Shown here: in pieces, positions 1-11,924 of the stretch
How positions within the stretch are numbered: position 1 is the stretch's first letter
How the letters are laid out: each line of letters starts with the position of its first letter
DNA from: Drosophila miranda
Lineage: Eukaryota > Arthropoda > Insecta > Diptera > Drosophilidae
Direction of reading: 5' to 3'
Length of the DNA: 64,000 bases
Assembly: GCF_003369915.1 (NCBI RefSeq)
Contig: NW_022881625.1
Span: 3,410,001-3,474,000 of the forward strand
Position numbers and translations under genes: made by a program
The notes under the pieces: model-generated
The model's database searches: none
The model's input: only the letters and a program-made list of their open reading frames with translations
What the model was told of the DNA's origin: nothing

Positions 1-332
1 GACCAAGCGAAACAAAACATTGAGAAGGCGCAAGAGGTGTACAAGCGCTATTATGATAAAAAACGACGACCTGAGCACGGCTACAGACTAGGAGACATGG
101 TCGCGATCAAGAGGACGCAGTTCGTCGCAGGACGCAAGTTGGCCAGCGAGTATATGAAGTCACCAAGGTAAAGCGGAACGGTCGCTACGACGTCAGAAAG
201 GTTGCTCAAGTCGAGGGGCCAAATATCACAGCAACGAGCAGTGACAATATGAAGCTATGGCGTTTTGTCTCAGAGAACGATGATATATTATCATCTGGGA
301 CAGATGAAGATGAGCAGGAGGGCCGAATGTAA
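1..332 (+). pseudogene. LTR retrotransposon pol fragment (integrase C-terminus)
   Basis: The first frame reads a basic, lysine- and tyrosine-rich integrase tail (KRYYDKKRRPEHGYRLGD, then VAIKRTQF). This is the C-terminal integrase domain found in Ty3/gypsy elements of the mdg3/blastopia kind. A frameshift near position 155 follows the LASEY stretch; in another frame the tail continues (YEVTKVKRNGRYDVRKV) and ends with EQEGRM and a TAA at 330-332. The ORF runs a few bases into the 3' LTR, as it also does in the complete element at 43871-49407, whose tail is similar but clearly not identical. The gene enters the window from the left, so only its last ~110 codons are seen. Probably inactive. Confidence 0.75.
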
Positions 333-613
333 AGGACAGTGTATCAAGCAGTTAGCACTATCCCATCTAAATTAACATTTGAACTTAAGATACCATCGAT
401 AAGACTTAACCGATATAACCAGACTTAACCGATGTTTAAAAGACCTAACCGATAAGGGTTATCGATACGGGAGTCGGTTGTTGGAAGTAGAAGCAGAAAG
501 TTGAACAAAAAGTCGGAAGAACAGACTCATTAATTGCACATCTTAAATCATACACTTTGTACTCTTTTTCGAAAAACACTATTAATAAACGATACATTAT
601 TATTAATCTTACA
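328..613 (+). mobile_element. 3' LTR of the left-edge gypsy-like element
   Basis: The 286 bp start with TGTAAAGG and end with CTTACA, so they have TG...CA ends, directly after the pol stop. The base after the LTR (614) resumes sequence that is uninterrupted in the other CYP12 copies: the reverse strand around 27160-27170 reads GTATAACATAGTCGATC, and here TAACATAGTCGATC follows the LTR. The element is thus inserted in the 5' flank of CYP12 copy A. The other LTR lies outside the window, so target duplication and LTR-LTR divergence cannot be read. Confidence 0.7.
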
Positions 614-863
614 TAACATAGTCGATCAAATAGCAGTCTATATTAAAAAAATATGGCAAATGTTTACAATTATTTCTGTTTGGCATTCGCACGCTCCCGC
701 GAACGTGTTTTGGCACTCTCTCGCTCTCTTGTTCTGTTTGTGCTCTGTTATCGGTCAGCTCTTTTTGCAACAAAGCTCTCGCAGGCCTTTCAAATAGCTA
801 GCTAATGGAATGATTTAGCAGTATAGCTCTGGCAGTGAATGAATTAAGTTCCTAACAAGCAAA
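614..863 (+). promoter_or_regulatory. 5' flank of CYP12 copy A
   Basis: No gene. This stretch is the reverse complement of the region upstream of the other CYP12 copies (for example 26918-27170, 32800-33055, 49498-49750). It includes a conserved CT/GA-rich tract (about 706-732 here) that could bind GAGA factor. I see no convincing TATA box. The promoter role is inferred from position only. Confidence 0.4.
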
Positions 864-2639
864 ATGTTGAAAGTGCGCAGCGGTCTATCTATAATTCAGG
901 CGCAAAAAGCAGCCCTCTCTGTCAGCAGTCCGCTGGTAAATATATAGTATACATATAGATCCGATATCACAGTGATATACGTTTTTAAATCTCTTGTAGC
1001 GTTGGCAGACCACAGCAGCTGTAGCAGAGCCCAGAAATGATGCAGAGTGGCTACAAGCTCGTCCCTTTGATCAGATTCCTAGTACAACTTTTCTGTCTAC
1101 TGTTCGGAATTTTATGCCTGGAGGAAAATATAGCAAACTGGACATTGTGAAATTGTTCAAAGCTTTGCAAGACGACTATGGAAACATATTATATTTACCA
1201 GGTATGATGGGAGGTACGTCATACCTGATGACTCACAATCCAAGGACTTCGAGGTCGTGTTCCGGAACGAAGGAGTGTGGCCGCATCGGCCTGGCAGCGA
1301 TACTCTTCGCTATCATCGGAAGACTCATAGAAAGGATTTCTTCCAGGGAGTGGAGGGAGCTTTACCCACACAAGGAAAAACCTGGAGCGACTTTCGATCG
1401 GCTCTAAATCCTGTCCTAATGCAGCCGAAGAACGTGCGGCTTTACTATAAGAAGATGTCCCAAGTGAACCAGGAGTTTGTGCAACGGTGCGTATGACTGA
1501 TAATAAATCCCTGTTTACGCTCAAGTATGTTCTCCCCCTTCACAGTATTAAAGCACTCCGTGATATCGATACCCAGGAAGCTCCAGATGATTTCTTAAAC
1601 GTTATAAATCGGTGGACCCTCGAGTCAGTCTCTGTGGTGGCTCTGGACAAGCAGTTGGGACAGCTCAAAGAGTCGGGCGATAACGACCAGGCTGTGTTAC
1701 TCTTCAAGTACCTGGACGATTTTTTTGAATTAACAGCCGATCTGGAGATGAAGCCCTCCATCTGGCGTTACGCTAAAACACCCAAGCTAATGAAGCTAAT
1801 GAAGTCCCTAGATGGCGTTCAAGAAATAACTTCAGCGTATGTAGACGAAGCTATAGAGCGTCTAGAGAAAGAGGCCAAGGAGGGTGTTGTCCGCCCTGAG
1901 AGCGATTAGAGTGTACTGGAAAAGCTGCTCAAGATCGACAAAAAGGTGGCGACGGTTATGGCCATGGACATGCTAATGGCCGGAGTGGATACCGTACGTA
2001 GTCTGTTGTTCTCATACTTACCCTTATCTCATACATCCTTTTTTTCCAGACCTCAAGAACCTTTACAGCGGCCTTGCTGTGCCTTGCCAAGAATCCGGAG
2101 AAGCAGGCCGTACTCCGAGAAGAGGTGATGAACGTTCTACCCGAGAAGGACTCCGAATTCACTGAGGCATCGATGAAGAACGTTCCCCTATCTACGTGCC
2201 TGCATCAAAGAGTCACAACGGATCTATCCTTTGGTCATCGGCAATGGCCGATTTCTCAATCGGGACAGCGTTTTGAGCGGATACCAAGTGCCAGCTGGTA
2301 CCTGTGTGTCGATGGTTCCCCTGAGCTTGCTATCAAGCGAGGAGCACTTCCTCAAGGCTGCTGAGTTCCTGCCAGAACGTTGGATTCGTAACGCCACAGA
2401 CTCCAACGGGCAATGCCCGGCAAATGACTTGAAGCTGAAGAATCCGTTTGTGTTCTTGCCCTTCGGATTTGGACCCCGGATGTGCGTTGGAAAGCGCATC
2501 GTGGACATGGAGCTCGAGCTGGGCATCGCTGGACTCATTCGGAACTTTAGCATCGAGTTCAATCATCCCACGGAGAACGCTTTCCGCTCCTCCCTGATCA
2601 ATTTGCCCAACAGTAAACACATTTCTCATCCTAAATTAT
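864..2639 (+). pseudogene. CYP12-family mitochondrial P450, copy A (pseudogene)
   Basis: Exons by alignment with intact copy C: 864-935, 1000-1486, 1546-1993, 2050-2639 (truncated). The start [10 protein letters not shown] is an arginine/lysine-containing mitochondrial leader. Recognisable parts are the I-helix AGVDT at the end of exon 3, an ExxR region, and the heme-binding [10 protein letters not shown] near 2463-2492. Breaks: one base is missing near 1243 (exon 2 is 487 rather than 488 bp), an in-frame TAG lies at 1907-1909, and there is an extra C near 2186. The last ~50 codons are missing because exon 4 is joined at about 2639 to the 3' end of a PRC1 copy. CYP12 enzymes are mitochondrial-class P450s linked to xenobiotic metabolism in flies; this copy cannot make one. 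Confidence 0.9.
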
Positions 2640-2803
2640 TGGCATGTGGCCATGTGGCGAATCCACGATGAGATTATTGGAATTTTTATTTGCGTTTATA
2701 GTTTGATTTTATTTTTTGTACCTTTATCTGTTTATCTCTGTTTAATTTATTTTCGATGTTGGCCCAATAAAAATTTAATTACCTTCAAGAAGGACAACCG
2801 AAT
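2640..2803 (+). pseudogene. PRC1-like gene 3' stub (last codons and 3' UTR)
   Basis: This is the reverse complement of the 3' end of the PRC1 copies on the other strand (28540-28680, 35545-35670). It contains the last codons, the stop context CCACGATGAG and an AATAAA poly(A) signal (2767-2772, in GGCCCAATAAAAATT). It is fused to CYP12 exon 4 on the left and to CYP12-paralogue upstream DNA on the right. It marks a recombination junction and is not a gene on its own. Confidence 0.75.
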
Positions 2804-3703
2804 AGCTGTCATAGAGAACGAAGTATTGATAATGGCATGGAAGAGGATCTACCTTTAAACATGTAAAACCTACAAACATAAACATCAATAAGGCTCTGAA
2901 TTGTTGACATGGAAAGCTTACCTTTCCCAACAATTGAAGTGTTCATATCTCTTGGTAAGTGCTGTAGAACCTGTATATAATTGTTTACCAGCAAATTTAT
3001 AATCAGTTGTGCAACTGATTAGATATCATATTTGCAAGTCATCATGATACTCAAACATTTTCTAGGGAATGGTGGGGTATATTTTATTTGACTTCGTTTA
3101 AAAAATGGAAAAAAATCCTATAGAAAATTGATTCCCTTAAAAGTTACAATCATTTGTGCGTTAAACATGGCGATGGAATAGCTATTAAAATATCGATAAA
3201 CTGAACTTTAATTCCTGCACATCAAAAGTAATTCCATATTACTTATATTATGATTATACGAATGATTTTTCATCACTTTAATCAATTCCTGCAATGATTT
3301 CATTGCGTAATATTTATGCGAACTTTACCAAATCGCCTTTTCTGCGCCTCAGTTGAGTTTTGTTGCAGGCGAGTTAAGGTCATAGAAAAGGCAAAAATAT
3401 GTTGAAAATCCGTAGTGGAATTGCCGTAGCTCACAAGCAAGTGGCGGCCGTCTCTTTCAGTGGAGGATAGAAGCTGGCAATGATTTGGTATGTAAAATGC
3501 CTCAATACGATCATTTCCAGCGCCGGCAGACCACAGCTGCTGCAGCTCTAACCCGAGACGATGCAGAGTGGCAGCAGGCGCGTCCCTTCAGGCAGGTGCC
3601 TCGGGCCAATTTGATATCTCTGATTCCCAAAATGTTCATGCCAGGGGGTAAATATAAGAACAAGGACTTGCGGAGTTGATAATGGCCATGCGCGAAGACT
3701 ATG
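2804..3703 (+). pseudogene. CYP12 second paralogue, 5' fragment (flank, exon 1, part of exon 2)
   Basis: 2804-3398 is the upstream flank, the reverse complement of 38997-39560. Exon 1 begins at ATG 3399 (MLKIRSGIAVAHKQ), a mitochondrial leader similar to but distinct from that of the other CYP12 paralogue. Compared with the copy at 38996, 12 bases spanning the end of exon 1 and the GT donor are deleted, so normal splicing is lost. Exon 2 begins at 3521 ([14 protein letters not shown]) and stops at 3703 inside the codons for REDYG, where it is joined to an R1-like retrotransposon. One base is also missing near 3667. The same truncated junction recurs at 53698. Confidence 0.85.
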
Positions 3704-3866
3704 TCGTGTCTTCCGATCTATGGGTCTCGGCACCCGGTTGAGAGCGCAACTCCACGAGGAGCCTAGCGGCTCTCCCGCGTAACGTTTGGGTATCAACCTC
3801 AATGTGCAGCCTTGGAACTGCACAACCCGTGGTACCGATCTTAAGGACTCAGCTCGATCCTCCCTT

Positions 3867-6800
3867 TTAGCCCCGACCGGCCTGGATAGGGAATCCACCC
3901 ATCCCGTGCGCCGCTTGCGCGTTCAGCAGCTGCTGTCGCCTGGAGAACGCCAGTCCGGCGAACCCGTCGAGAGTCCGCATTCTCTCCTGAGAAGCCGTCA
4001 CATCGGAGAAGGTCCAGTCGCCATCCGTGTACTGCACTCCAAGTCCATCGAGGTCTCGCAAGTCTGCATAGAGGGACAAGCACATAGGAAGTGCTGCCAA
4101 TCCTCGCGTTCTGCGCCGCATAGACATGCTGGCGTGTCGCTAAGGCTTCTTCCATGCAGAAATGCATTGAGCGATCCGTGGCCCGTCAGCAGGAACCCAG
4201 CGCGCAGCGTGAAGCCAAACCTTCGTTCCCTGTAGACGAAGCCTGCGTTCGGGATGAAGCGGTGCGTCACCCGGCCTGGGGAGTCACCATCATCCCATCT
4301 GCGTTGCCACTCGCACAACAGGCCTTCGTCTAGTCGCGCCATCTTCTGCTTCCAGCTAAGATTTGCCAAATCTTCGCCGTACAGCCAATCGCTCTCCTCC
4401 AGCGGGTAGTCACGCTTTAGTTTGAAGCTGATTTCCAGGCGTCTGGCAACCAGATCAAACGGGGGGGGCTCCAGCTAGTACTTGCAGCGCCATGGTGGAC
4501 ACTGTTCGGCATACCGGTAGGCATCCAATCAGGATGATCCTTTGGCACGCAAGCAGATGCCTCCTGGCAACCACTTGCGTCGTCGTCACGACAGACCAAA
4601 CCGAGGCACCAAATAGTGCGCAGGGCACCATGAGTCCCCAGTCAACCCGCAGTACGCGCGACAATGCCCCTACGACTCCGGTCAGCTTATCACGCAAGCC
4701 CGTGATGTGCGGGAGAAAACTCAACCGCTCGCCGACCGTGATGCCCAGGTACCGATACTTGCGCTTATATGGCAGGCTTGCTCCAGCAAACCGTACCACT
4801 GGCGGCCGTCTAAGTATGCCTTTGAGCAGCATGATCGCCGTCTTGCTAGTTGAAACGGCAACGCCGACTTCAACTCCCCAAGCGCCTACGATGGACATTA
4901 ACTCACCTCCTTTTTGTTCGAGCTCTGATCGGGCATTCCCTTCGATGAGGAGGCGCAAGTCGTCAGCATACGCGCTGAGCGCACCAAGGGGCTCTAAGCG
5001 CTGGAGCAACACGTCCATTAAGATGTTCCATATAAATGGACCACTTATGGACCCTGCGGGCAACCTCGTGTCACCGGAACAGTGGCTACTCCATGCCTAC
5101 TGACGATGCTCGCACTCCGGCCGGAGAAGAAACTTCGCCACAAGCTTGCTTCTCGGCATCCCAGCTCAAGGAGGCGGCGTAGTGCAGCATTTCACTCGAC
5201 GTTGTCGAAGGCTCCCTTGAAGTCCACGAAGACTCCGAGCACGTATTTCGACCGGCTGGCCGAAACAGTACTCACGACGTGTTTCCAAGCATCCTCCACA
5301 CAACGTCCTTGGCGAAAGCCAAATTGCCATCTGCAGCCATCCGGAATGGTGTCCTTCAGACGATTCACCATGATGCCCTCAAGCACTTTGCCCAGCACTG
5401 CAACAGACAGATACCCCGATATGAGGTAGGATCGGTCCGGTCCTTATCGGGTCCTTCAGAAGTGGAACCACCTAGGATGCTTCCATTCCGTTGGGAAATA
5501 CCCTGTCTACAGGCAGCGGGAATACATCGCTGTCATGTGCTGAGGGATGGCACGCCACAATGCCTTGCAAATGGCACCTGTGATGCCGTCCATGCCGGGA
5601 GAGAGTCTGCTCTTCAACCTGGCGACGCATGCATCAACATCGAAAGCTTCGAGGGCTGGTGGAGCCTCGATCGGATGGCAATGTGTGCATTCGACTCCGC
5701 AACAGGAAAGAAGTTGCAAAGGAGCACACCCGCACAGTCGCGCCATGTTGCGACCAGCCTACCATCCGTACGAAGGCATCCAATCTCCGCGCTCTTTTTG
5801 CGGCCTCGGCAAATCCTGTAGACGTGCCCCCACGGATCATCTCTGTTCTCTCCCACGAAGCGTCGCCAGTTGTCTTCCTTCGATCTCAGGATGAGCTTCT
5901 TGTACTGCGCTGAGAAGATCCTCAACGCGAGCACAAGTTCCTCTGCTGCGTCGGTCTCGTGCCGACGAGCGTCCTGGAGCCTTCGCCTCAGTCTCCTGAC
6001 CTCTCGGCGTTTGGAGTGTAGTTCGGCAGTCCACCAAACTACTTTTCTCGCGGCTCTCGTGTGCTGCGTCCCAGCACTCTGTCGCACACACTGTGCACTA
6101 CAGAGCGCAGTGCAGACACTTGGTTGTCCAACGGCGATTCGGCGGTGTCTTCCGGTAATTCGGCTGTCTCCCCTTACCACTTCCTCCTCGAACAATCGCC
6201 AGCGGCGCATTGGAAAGCTTCCAGACGGCACAGGAGCAATGGGCTCAACTGCGTCGTTTGGGTCAGTCGTCACCACAACATGGATCATGTTGTGATCGCT
6301 GGTGTCCCATTCCTTCACTTCCCAATCGTATGTGGCCACATAGTCGCAGCTTGGTTGACGATTGTCACATCGATATCGCTTTGGCCTCTACGGTTATCGA
6401 ATGTAAACACCCGACTGGCTTCATGAGCACGCCGGCTCTCATCTCGGTTATCCACTCAGACAGCAGCTCACCCCGTGCATAGTTAGCTTGCCCCCGATTA
6501 TGTCCGGAGAGCTTGCTAAACCACGCTGGGGATACTGCGTTCGCGTCGAGCCCAAAGATGACAGGAGTGCGGCTGCCCAGCAGCAGCACCGCATCTAAGT
6601 ACCTGAGGTACGGCGCCAAGTCGGTGTCGAATTGGCAGTACACGGAGCATAGGAAGATTGAGCCGAATCTTCCCGTAACTCTGACGCATACTCCAAAATC
6701 CGTGGTAAGGGGCTCCATTGGCATGCAGATGGCGTCCGGTTCGTCGACGATGATAGCAGCTTTTCCTCGGCGGTCCTGGAATACTCGCATTCCAGAAGGA

Positions 6801-6940
6801 AGGCCGGTAATCCGCCCTGCTCCATCGACGTACGGCTCCTGGACCAGTGCGAACTGACGGCCAGAGCTGCGCATGATGGCTCCGAGTTCCATCACAGCCG
6901 CTCGGCCACGGCCACAATTAGCTTGGATGAAGCTAAACAT
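3867..6940 (-). pseudogene. R1-like ORF2 (endonuclease-RT), copy 1
   Basis: It starts at ATG 6940 (MFSFIQANCGRG), the typical opening of an APE-type endonuclease; LVQEPYVDG and FGLDANAVSP follow. The reverse transcriptase has GKVLEGIMVNRL, FGFRQGR, VFVDFKGAFDNVEW and AYADDLRLL (about 4945-4975). The C-terminus has the CLC...H...C knuckle (CLCGAEREDWQHFLCAC, about 4067-4120). Frames are broken at several places (about 6395, 5610, 5190, 5060, 4460 and 4075), mostly by one or two bases. A functional R1-type protein would nick target DNA and prime reverse transcription there; this copy cannot. Confidence 0.85.
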
Positions 6941-8269
6941 TAATGTCTAGCTTGCACACTCGCCAGTACCGCTGCGTAGATCGGGCACGCCGCTGACAGC
7001 ATGGAATGTGCTGCAGGGTACCCCTTGAAGCGGCAGTTGCGGCAGTCCACGGGGTTGGGACACCGTGCAACGTTGTGGCCGTTCAGTCCACACCGGTGGC
7101 ACACGTTCTCCTTTAGGCGACAATTGCGACACCTTGTGGTCAAAGCCTGCACATCTGTGGCAGGCGTATGTTCGGACCAAGGAGCGGCAGCGGCATCTAA
7201 ACCACTTTATGTACACGCATTCGTGCAACGCCTCCTGTGCCTTCGCGTCGACCTCTAGCGTCACGTTGATCGTGGCGCCGTGACCGACCAGGGTTTACTG
7301 CCCAGGTGAACCGACTTTTTAAATTCCGCGGCAGTCATGGTCTCCTCCAGGTTCTTCGCGAAGAGCTCCTCCATGAACTCTTCAGGTGTGATCGACGTGT
7401 CCACGTCATACACCACGACCTGAGGCTTGGTCTCCGGCCTCTTCTTGACCACCAGTCCTGCTTCGGTGAATTTGCTGCTGGCCACTACCTTCCTCAGTTC
7501 GCTCACTGAAGGGGTGCGAATAATCGCTCCTCCGCTCTTCAGCTCGCGAACCTCGTTGGCGCGGACTCCAAGTGCCGGCACCACGGTCTTCTTTACTCGC
7601 TCCACAAGCTCCTTGCTGGTCTCCTCCGGGTTCTTGCTCCTTATTAGAGCAGACCAGGTATCCCTAGGCCTTGGGATCGGTGCAGCGACGGCGCTCGGTG
7701 GGGCATTCCTGGGAAGGCTGTCGCATACGCAGCGGTTGTGACGGCGGTGGTGCCCTGTGGGCAGCAGCAGCGGGTCTCGGTGGAGGCGGCATCCTTGCCC
7801 TCTCCTCCAGGCGCACCTTTTCTCCAGCCAGGGCCATGACCAACTCGTCGTACCGGTTGGTAGCAACGAGGATTCCCATGGAAGCCTCTGGCGGCATCAG
7901 CCCCTTCAGCACAGCCTCGTTCACCGCCATCCTGATCGCAGACATTTCCGCGATGATGGCCGAGTAGCCTGCCGCGACAATGCCAGTTGCGGGCATGTGG
8001 CAGCGGCAGGCGCGTAGGTGGCAGCGGCAGCGCAGCAGCGCCAGAGGTGCCTGGAGCCTCCTCAAAGGGGAGCGATGGTGGCGGCGATCTCTCGGCAGGG
8101 ATCGGCAGCTCTCCGGCTAGCCCAATCCCAAGCCCGATCTTTTTGGCTCCCTTTTTGGCGGCTGAGGACTTCGGCCGACTCCGCCTGCGGGCGGAACGCT
8201 CGACGACGAGCTCGCCCCTACACTAGCCAGGCTAGTGTCGCTGGCGTCGGCCTCCGTATCCACTTCCAT
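6940..8269 (-). pseudogene. R1-like ORF1 (gag), copy 1
   Basis: The likely start is ATG 8269 (MEVDTEADASDTSL); an upstream in-frame stretch has no ATG. An N-terminal Ser/Pro/Ala-rich part is followed by a domain ending in three CCHC-type knuckles (7152-6950 region: CRLKENVCHRCG, then GHNVARC). Several single-base changes split the frame, for example near 7660 and 7130, where copy 3 remains open. The stop TAA overlaps the ORF2 ATG as TAATG at 6942-6938. The protein would package element RNA; this copy is broken. Confidence 0.8.
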
Positions 8270-8745
8270 GCCCGGCGAGTTGTGGCTCCCTCTATTGGCG
8301 TGACTCGACACTAAACGGCACTAGTGGAGACGCGAACCAAAAGTCTCAGCGGAGACACGAACCGCAAGTTCTGGCGGAGACTAAAACCGAAAGTTTTAGC
8401 AGGGACACCAACCGAAAAGCTCCGAACTCAAGCCAAAGCTTCGAACTCGAACGTGCTGACGAACTATTCCGACTTGTTGTCGAACTATTCGCACTTGTGG
8501 ACGAACTAAGGTTCCGCACGTGGCTGTTTTTAGCGTTTATTTTACAAATATTAATTTGCAAATAGCTGCTCTGTTTTTTCACCAAATTAACCCGCGATTT
8601 CACTGGCGAACAGCGCGTGATCTCGCGGCAATTTTAATATATTTTCCACTTGGAAAAATCACTTTTTACTTTACTCTAACGACGGTATAGCGGACCGCTT
8701 GAAAAACACGTCTGCTTCGAGTGGCAGTCAAAAAGCAACTGAGAG

Positions 8746-9504
8746 TGGCATATCAGCAGTCATTTAATTAGCTGTTTCAGATTCCGATTGCTTTTTGGGA
8801 CTTTTGCTTACGTTAAAGCGCGCTTTCCACACCTCTGCCTCCGCCGCCGTTCTAAAGGGAAACTGTAGAATCTGATTTACGACTCTCCTCCAACTTCAAG
8901 TATTTCCCCTCTGCCAGCGTGCCAGTTGTACGCCAGCGTCGACGCTTTGGTTATCTCATGCAGAGCAATTTGTCAAGCCAAATAACGGTCTGCGTGTCAG
9001 TTTCAGTTCCATTTTTTGCAATCACGGAGAACAGAACAGAACACAACAATGTCCAAGGGATCGGTCCTACCACAGTAATAAACATGACTTGTATGGGCGC
9101 CTCAATCGGCTGGTCCGAAATTTGTAATTTCGAGTTCTTTAAGAGATTTACTAACTAATTTCAGCTGTAAATAAAGAAGCATTAGTGTACAGCTTATAAT
9201 TCTTTAACATTGACATGCGTTTTCGCACAAAATGTTCTTTGGACGCCAGTGACAGCTCTGCCATTCAATATTTCATTTTTGCTAGCGCGTCTCGCCAATT
9301 TTCCGCAATAAATTCCACCAGCAAAGCTATCAACAAATATCTGTCAGGCCACAAACCTTCTATATTGTACTTTAGAAAAGTAATATTTGTTAAAGTGAGC
9401 GTGTGAGTGCTGGATTCGAATCTACGGAAGTCCTTTTCGTTTGTGCTGTGCGTTGTTTTTTTGCTTGGCTACTGCTGTCCCCTGTATACGCCCTTGCGTA
9501 TAAC
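8746..9504 (+). other. RhoGAP copy A 5' flank
   Basis: No ORF of note. The sequence is the reverse complement of the upstream region shared by all RhoGAP copies (20390-21175, 23841-24630, 62619-63410). Its left edge, GGCATATCAGCAG, is the target-site sequence abutting the R1-like element. Several small indels distinguish it from the copies on the other strand. Confidence 0.6.
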
Positions 9505-10854
9505 AATACAAATACGCAACATCAATAATTAATGACCCGACTAGCGACACGCATGCGCAACACAATTATGAAAAATACAAGTCTCTGTGCGCATGCACCG
9601 ATTATGGTTGCAGTTGGACATGCCGTGCCATGAATCGTCTACGAAGATAAGGCAAGATAAAGAAGTGGAATCGCCTCTCCAAGAAGAATCGCGACCTGCC
9701 ACAGCTGCACGGCTGGGCAGGCAGTAAGTCGGCAGGCAACAGTCCCACTGAAACGCTGCAGCAACAAATTGATGCAGGCTTTCTGATGCACCTGGAGGAG
9801 CTCAAAGAGTTTCTTATGCTGGAGAAAGTAAGTGACAGGGAGAGTCCGGAAAATTGAATTATTCTAAATGCGGGAAATGCTATTCTGCAGATCTCACCCA
9901 GAAGACTATTTCGCAAGACAGGAGCCGTTCCAGGCAGAACGAGCTACGAATGCACATACAGCACGACCAGCCCTTGGATTGGAACTGACAGGATTCTCGC
10001 TCACGACTGTGCCACTGTTTTTTAAGAGCTTTCTGCCGAGCTGCCAGAGCCTTGCTTACAGACGCCCACTATCCAGCACATCTTCAGATAGCGCCGCTTA
10101 GCAGGCATTAATGGGGGGTCAGGTGGCCGGCTACCGCAGAGCGCCAACAACATCTTCTCAACTCGTGCAGCTGCTCCTTCTCCTGCTCCCCGAAGAGCAT
10201 CGCGTTTACTGCAGCACATTATTAAAATGCTCCATTCGGTGGCAGCGCGTGAGGAGAGCAACAAGATGTCCGCGGAGAATTTGGCCATCTTGTTACACCG
10301 CACCTGATTTGCCCCAGCAAATGCCGCCTGAGCGCTCCACTATACGCGAAGAAGATGTCCAGCATTGTGTCTACATGATTCAGCAGGGTCTGGAAATCTT
10401 CGAAGTTCCCGGAAAGCTAGCCACCGATATCGGGCTACTTTCTTGAGCGCAAACGCAAAAAACCATGTCACCGAGCAAACCCTTGAAGAATCCATCTCGA
10501 CGACTCGACGGTCAACACGGTGTACACTTTTGTAGATCGTGCCGCCACGGCAGCGGCAAACAACAGCAATTACACGGACACTGCACTGGCGCAGCTGTAC
10601 GCGCACATTCAGAGCCTTCCGGAGTCCTCCAAGAAGCGTCGCCTCATCAAGCAGCTTAACAAGCAAAACGACAAGGTAGCACATTGTCTCCACTCCGTTG
10701 CGTTCCTTGGGACACAGCTCATTGATTCCACTCGCTCCTTTCAGGCACACCGCTGCAGGTCATCGCGAGGAGCTCCAGCGTGCCATAAGGGAGCATCACG
10801 AGAAGCATGATGCCAAAATGATGCGCGCATGGAGGAGCAGAGCGTAAGAAGTAG
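9505..10854 (+). pseudogene. ARHGAP19-like RhoGAP, copy A (pseudogene)
   Basis: Homologous to RhoGAP copies B-D but the most damaged. Exon 1 is degraded (no MDMEYANINEF start is readable) and much of exon 1 to intron 1 is deleted, so LVRMHL-like sequence runs directly into exon 2. Exon 3 pieces carry the GAP core (SPRRLFRKTGAV in place of LTQEGLFRKTG, and later NKMSAENLAIL), broken by many one-base indels. Exon 4 has lost bases and ends at the TAG 10852-10854. The poly(A) run before the CCATGTCACC site has 6 A here, against 8 or 9 in the other copies. An AATAAA lies at 10963-10968. No functional product is expected. Confidence 0.85.
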
Positions 10855-11924
10855 AAATCCATATGGATCACTGCACCCACCGTTTCTTATATAACACATT
10901 CGATCATCCTGCAGCTATGCCATAAATGCGCTAAACTAAACTGTAAACACTTTGATGCGACTAATAAAACTTAATGTACCCAAAGCACTAATCCATTCTG
11001 AATAGATGATGGAAATCTTAAATTATCGTCAACCATGCTTGTGGTATGTGCAGTCCATACTGAAACAAAAAGAATTTATCAGGAAAAACACCTCTATTGC
11101 ATTAACACAAAACAAAACCGTGCAAAGCATTTCCCAGTGAACACTTGAAATGTCAACCCATATCAAACGATAGACGATTATCAGCAGCAGCCGCTCCACT
11201 TCGCTGCCACCTGTTGAAATGGTCCACTGCCCGTTCGATCCCTCCACACGCGTATACAAATTCAAATCCAAACGATCAACATCAATGAGGACGCCACTTT
11301 CCTGATAACTTGACCGCCATGTGACCGTTGAATAGAATTTGTCACAGTTTAGAAACCTACCTACATGTGTTTTCGCGTGATGAGTACGATATGTGTATAA
11401 GAGCCAGATTAATGCTCTCCAGGCATTTACGCCATTCAATATTTTTAGGTAATGCTATTATCTACTTTCACACGATGCAATAAATAAAAAATGCCCGAAA
11501 TGAACCTACGCCGAAAATGAAATACTCTTGTAAGTGAATTCCACATAGAATATTGATTCTAGAATTGAAGTATCCTGCATGCATTGCTCCTAAAGTCAGA
11601 TGACCAATAAATCTGTATCTTTAAATGGATGTTGGCTCCCACGCAACATTCCCAACCATCTATATTTGTACTTATGTATGAGCGTATAGTGATATTAAAG
11701 CACATCCAGTACAAATTATATTCTGGCTGATTTTCCTATAGCAGATATATAATTTTGCGTATCCGATACTATTCGAAAGAAACCTTTCACGAAAGATATA
11801 AAGTGCCTAAGTTCCGCGCAAACAGTATAATCAGTAGCTCCAGATAGCCGACTGAGCGAACGATTGTTATAAGCACTTGATTGTTCTATAACAATAGCGG
11901 TTGTGTATTGGGGGGTGGAGTGGC
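10855..11924 (+). other. RhoGAP copy A 3' flank
   Basis: No gene beyond the 3' UTR. It carries the AATAAA poly(A) signal at 10963-10968. It is the inverted counterpart of 17755-18916, 21190-22367 and 59960-61154. The long ORF on the minus strand in this stretch has no recognisable domain and is interrupted in the homologous copies. Confidence 0.6.

Larger units (their letters stand above)
2843..8745. repeat. Segmental duplication (partner 52843-58764)
   Basis: A 5.9-kb block: second-CYP12 5' flank, exon 1, part of exon 2, then the truncated R1-like element. It has the same orientation and the same internal breakpoints (3703/3704 and 53698/53699), so it was duplicated after the fusion formed. 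Flanks differ: a PRC1 3' stub on the left here, CYP12 exon 4 in the partner. Confidence 0.88.
3704..8745 (-). mobile_element. R1-clade non-LTR retrotransposon, copy 1 (3' truncated)
   Basis: A two-ORF non-LTR element on the minus strand. ORF1 carries CCHC knuckles; ORF2 carries an AP endonuclease, a reverse transcriptase and a C-terminal zinc finger. Its 5' end (8745) meets GGCATATCAGCAG, the same target as the other two copies. Its 3' end is cut at 3704, where it joins CYP12 exon 2. The complete 3' tail, about 260 bp long, is seen only in the copy at 11939-16568. There is no poly(A) or LTR. A 35-bp stretch present in copy 3 (54629-54663) is absent here. RT motifs (VFVDFKGAFDNVEW, YADD) and gag structure place it with R1/SART/Waldo-type elements; the exact family name is not determined. 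Confidence 0.85.

Noticed and set aside
10855-11924. 136-codon minus-strand frame as a new gene
   Set aside because: It is interrupted in all homologous flanks and has no domain or codon signature.
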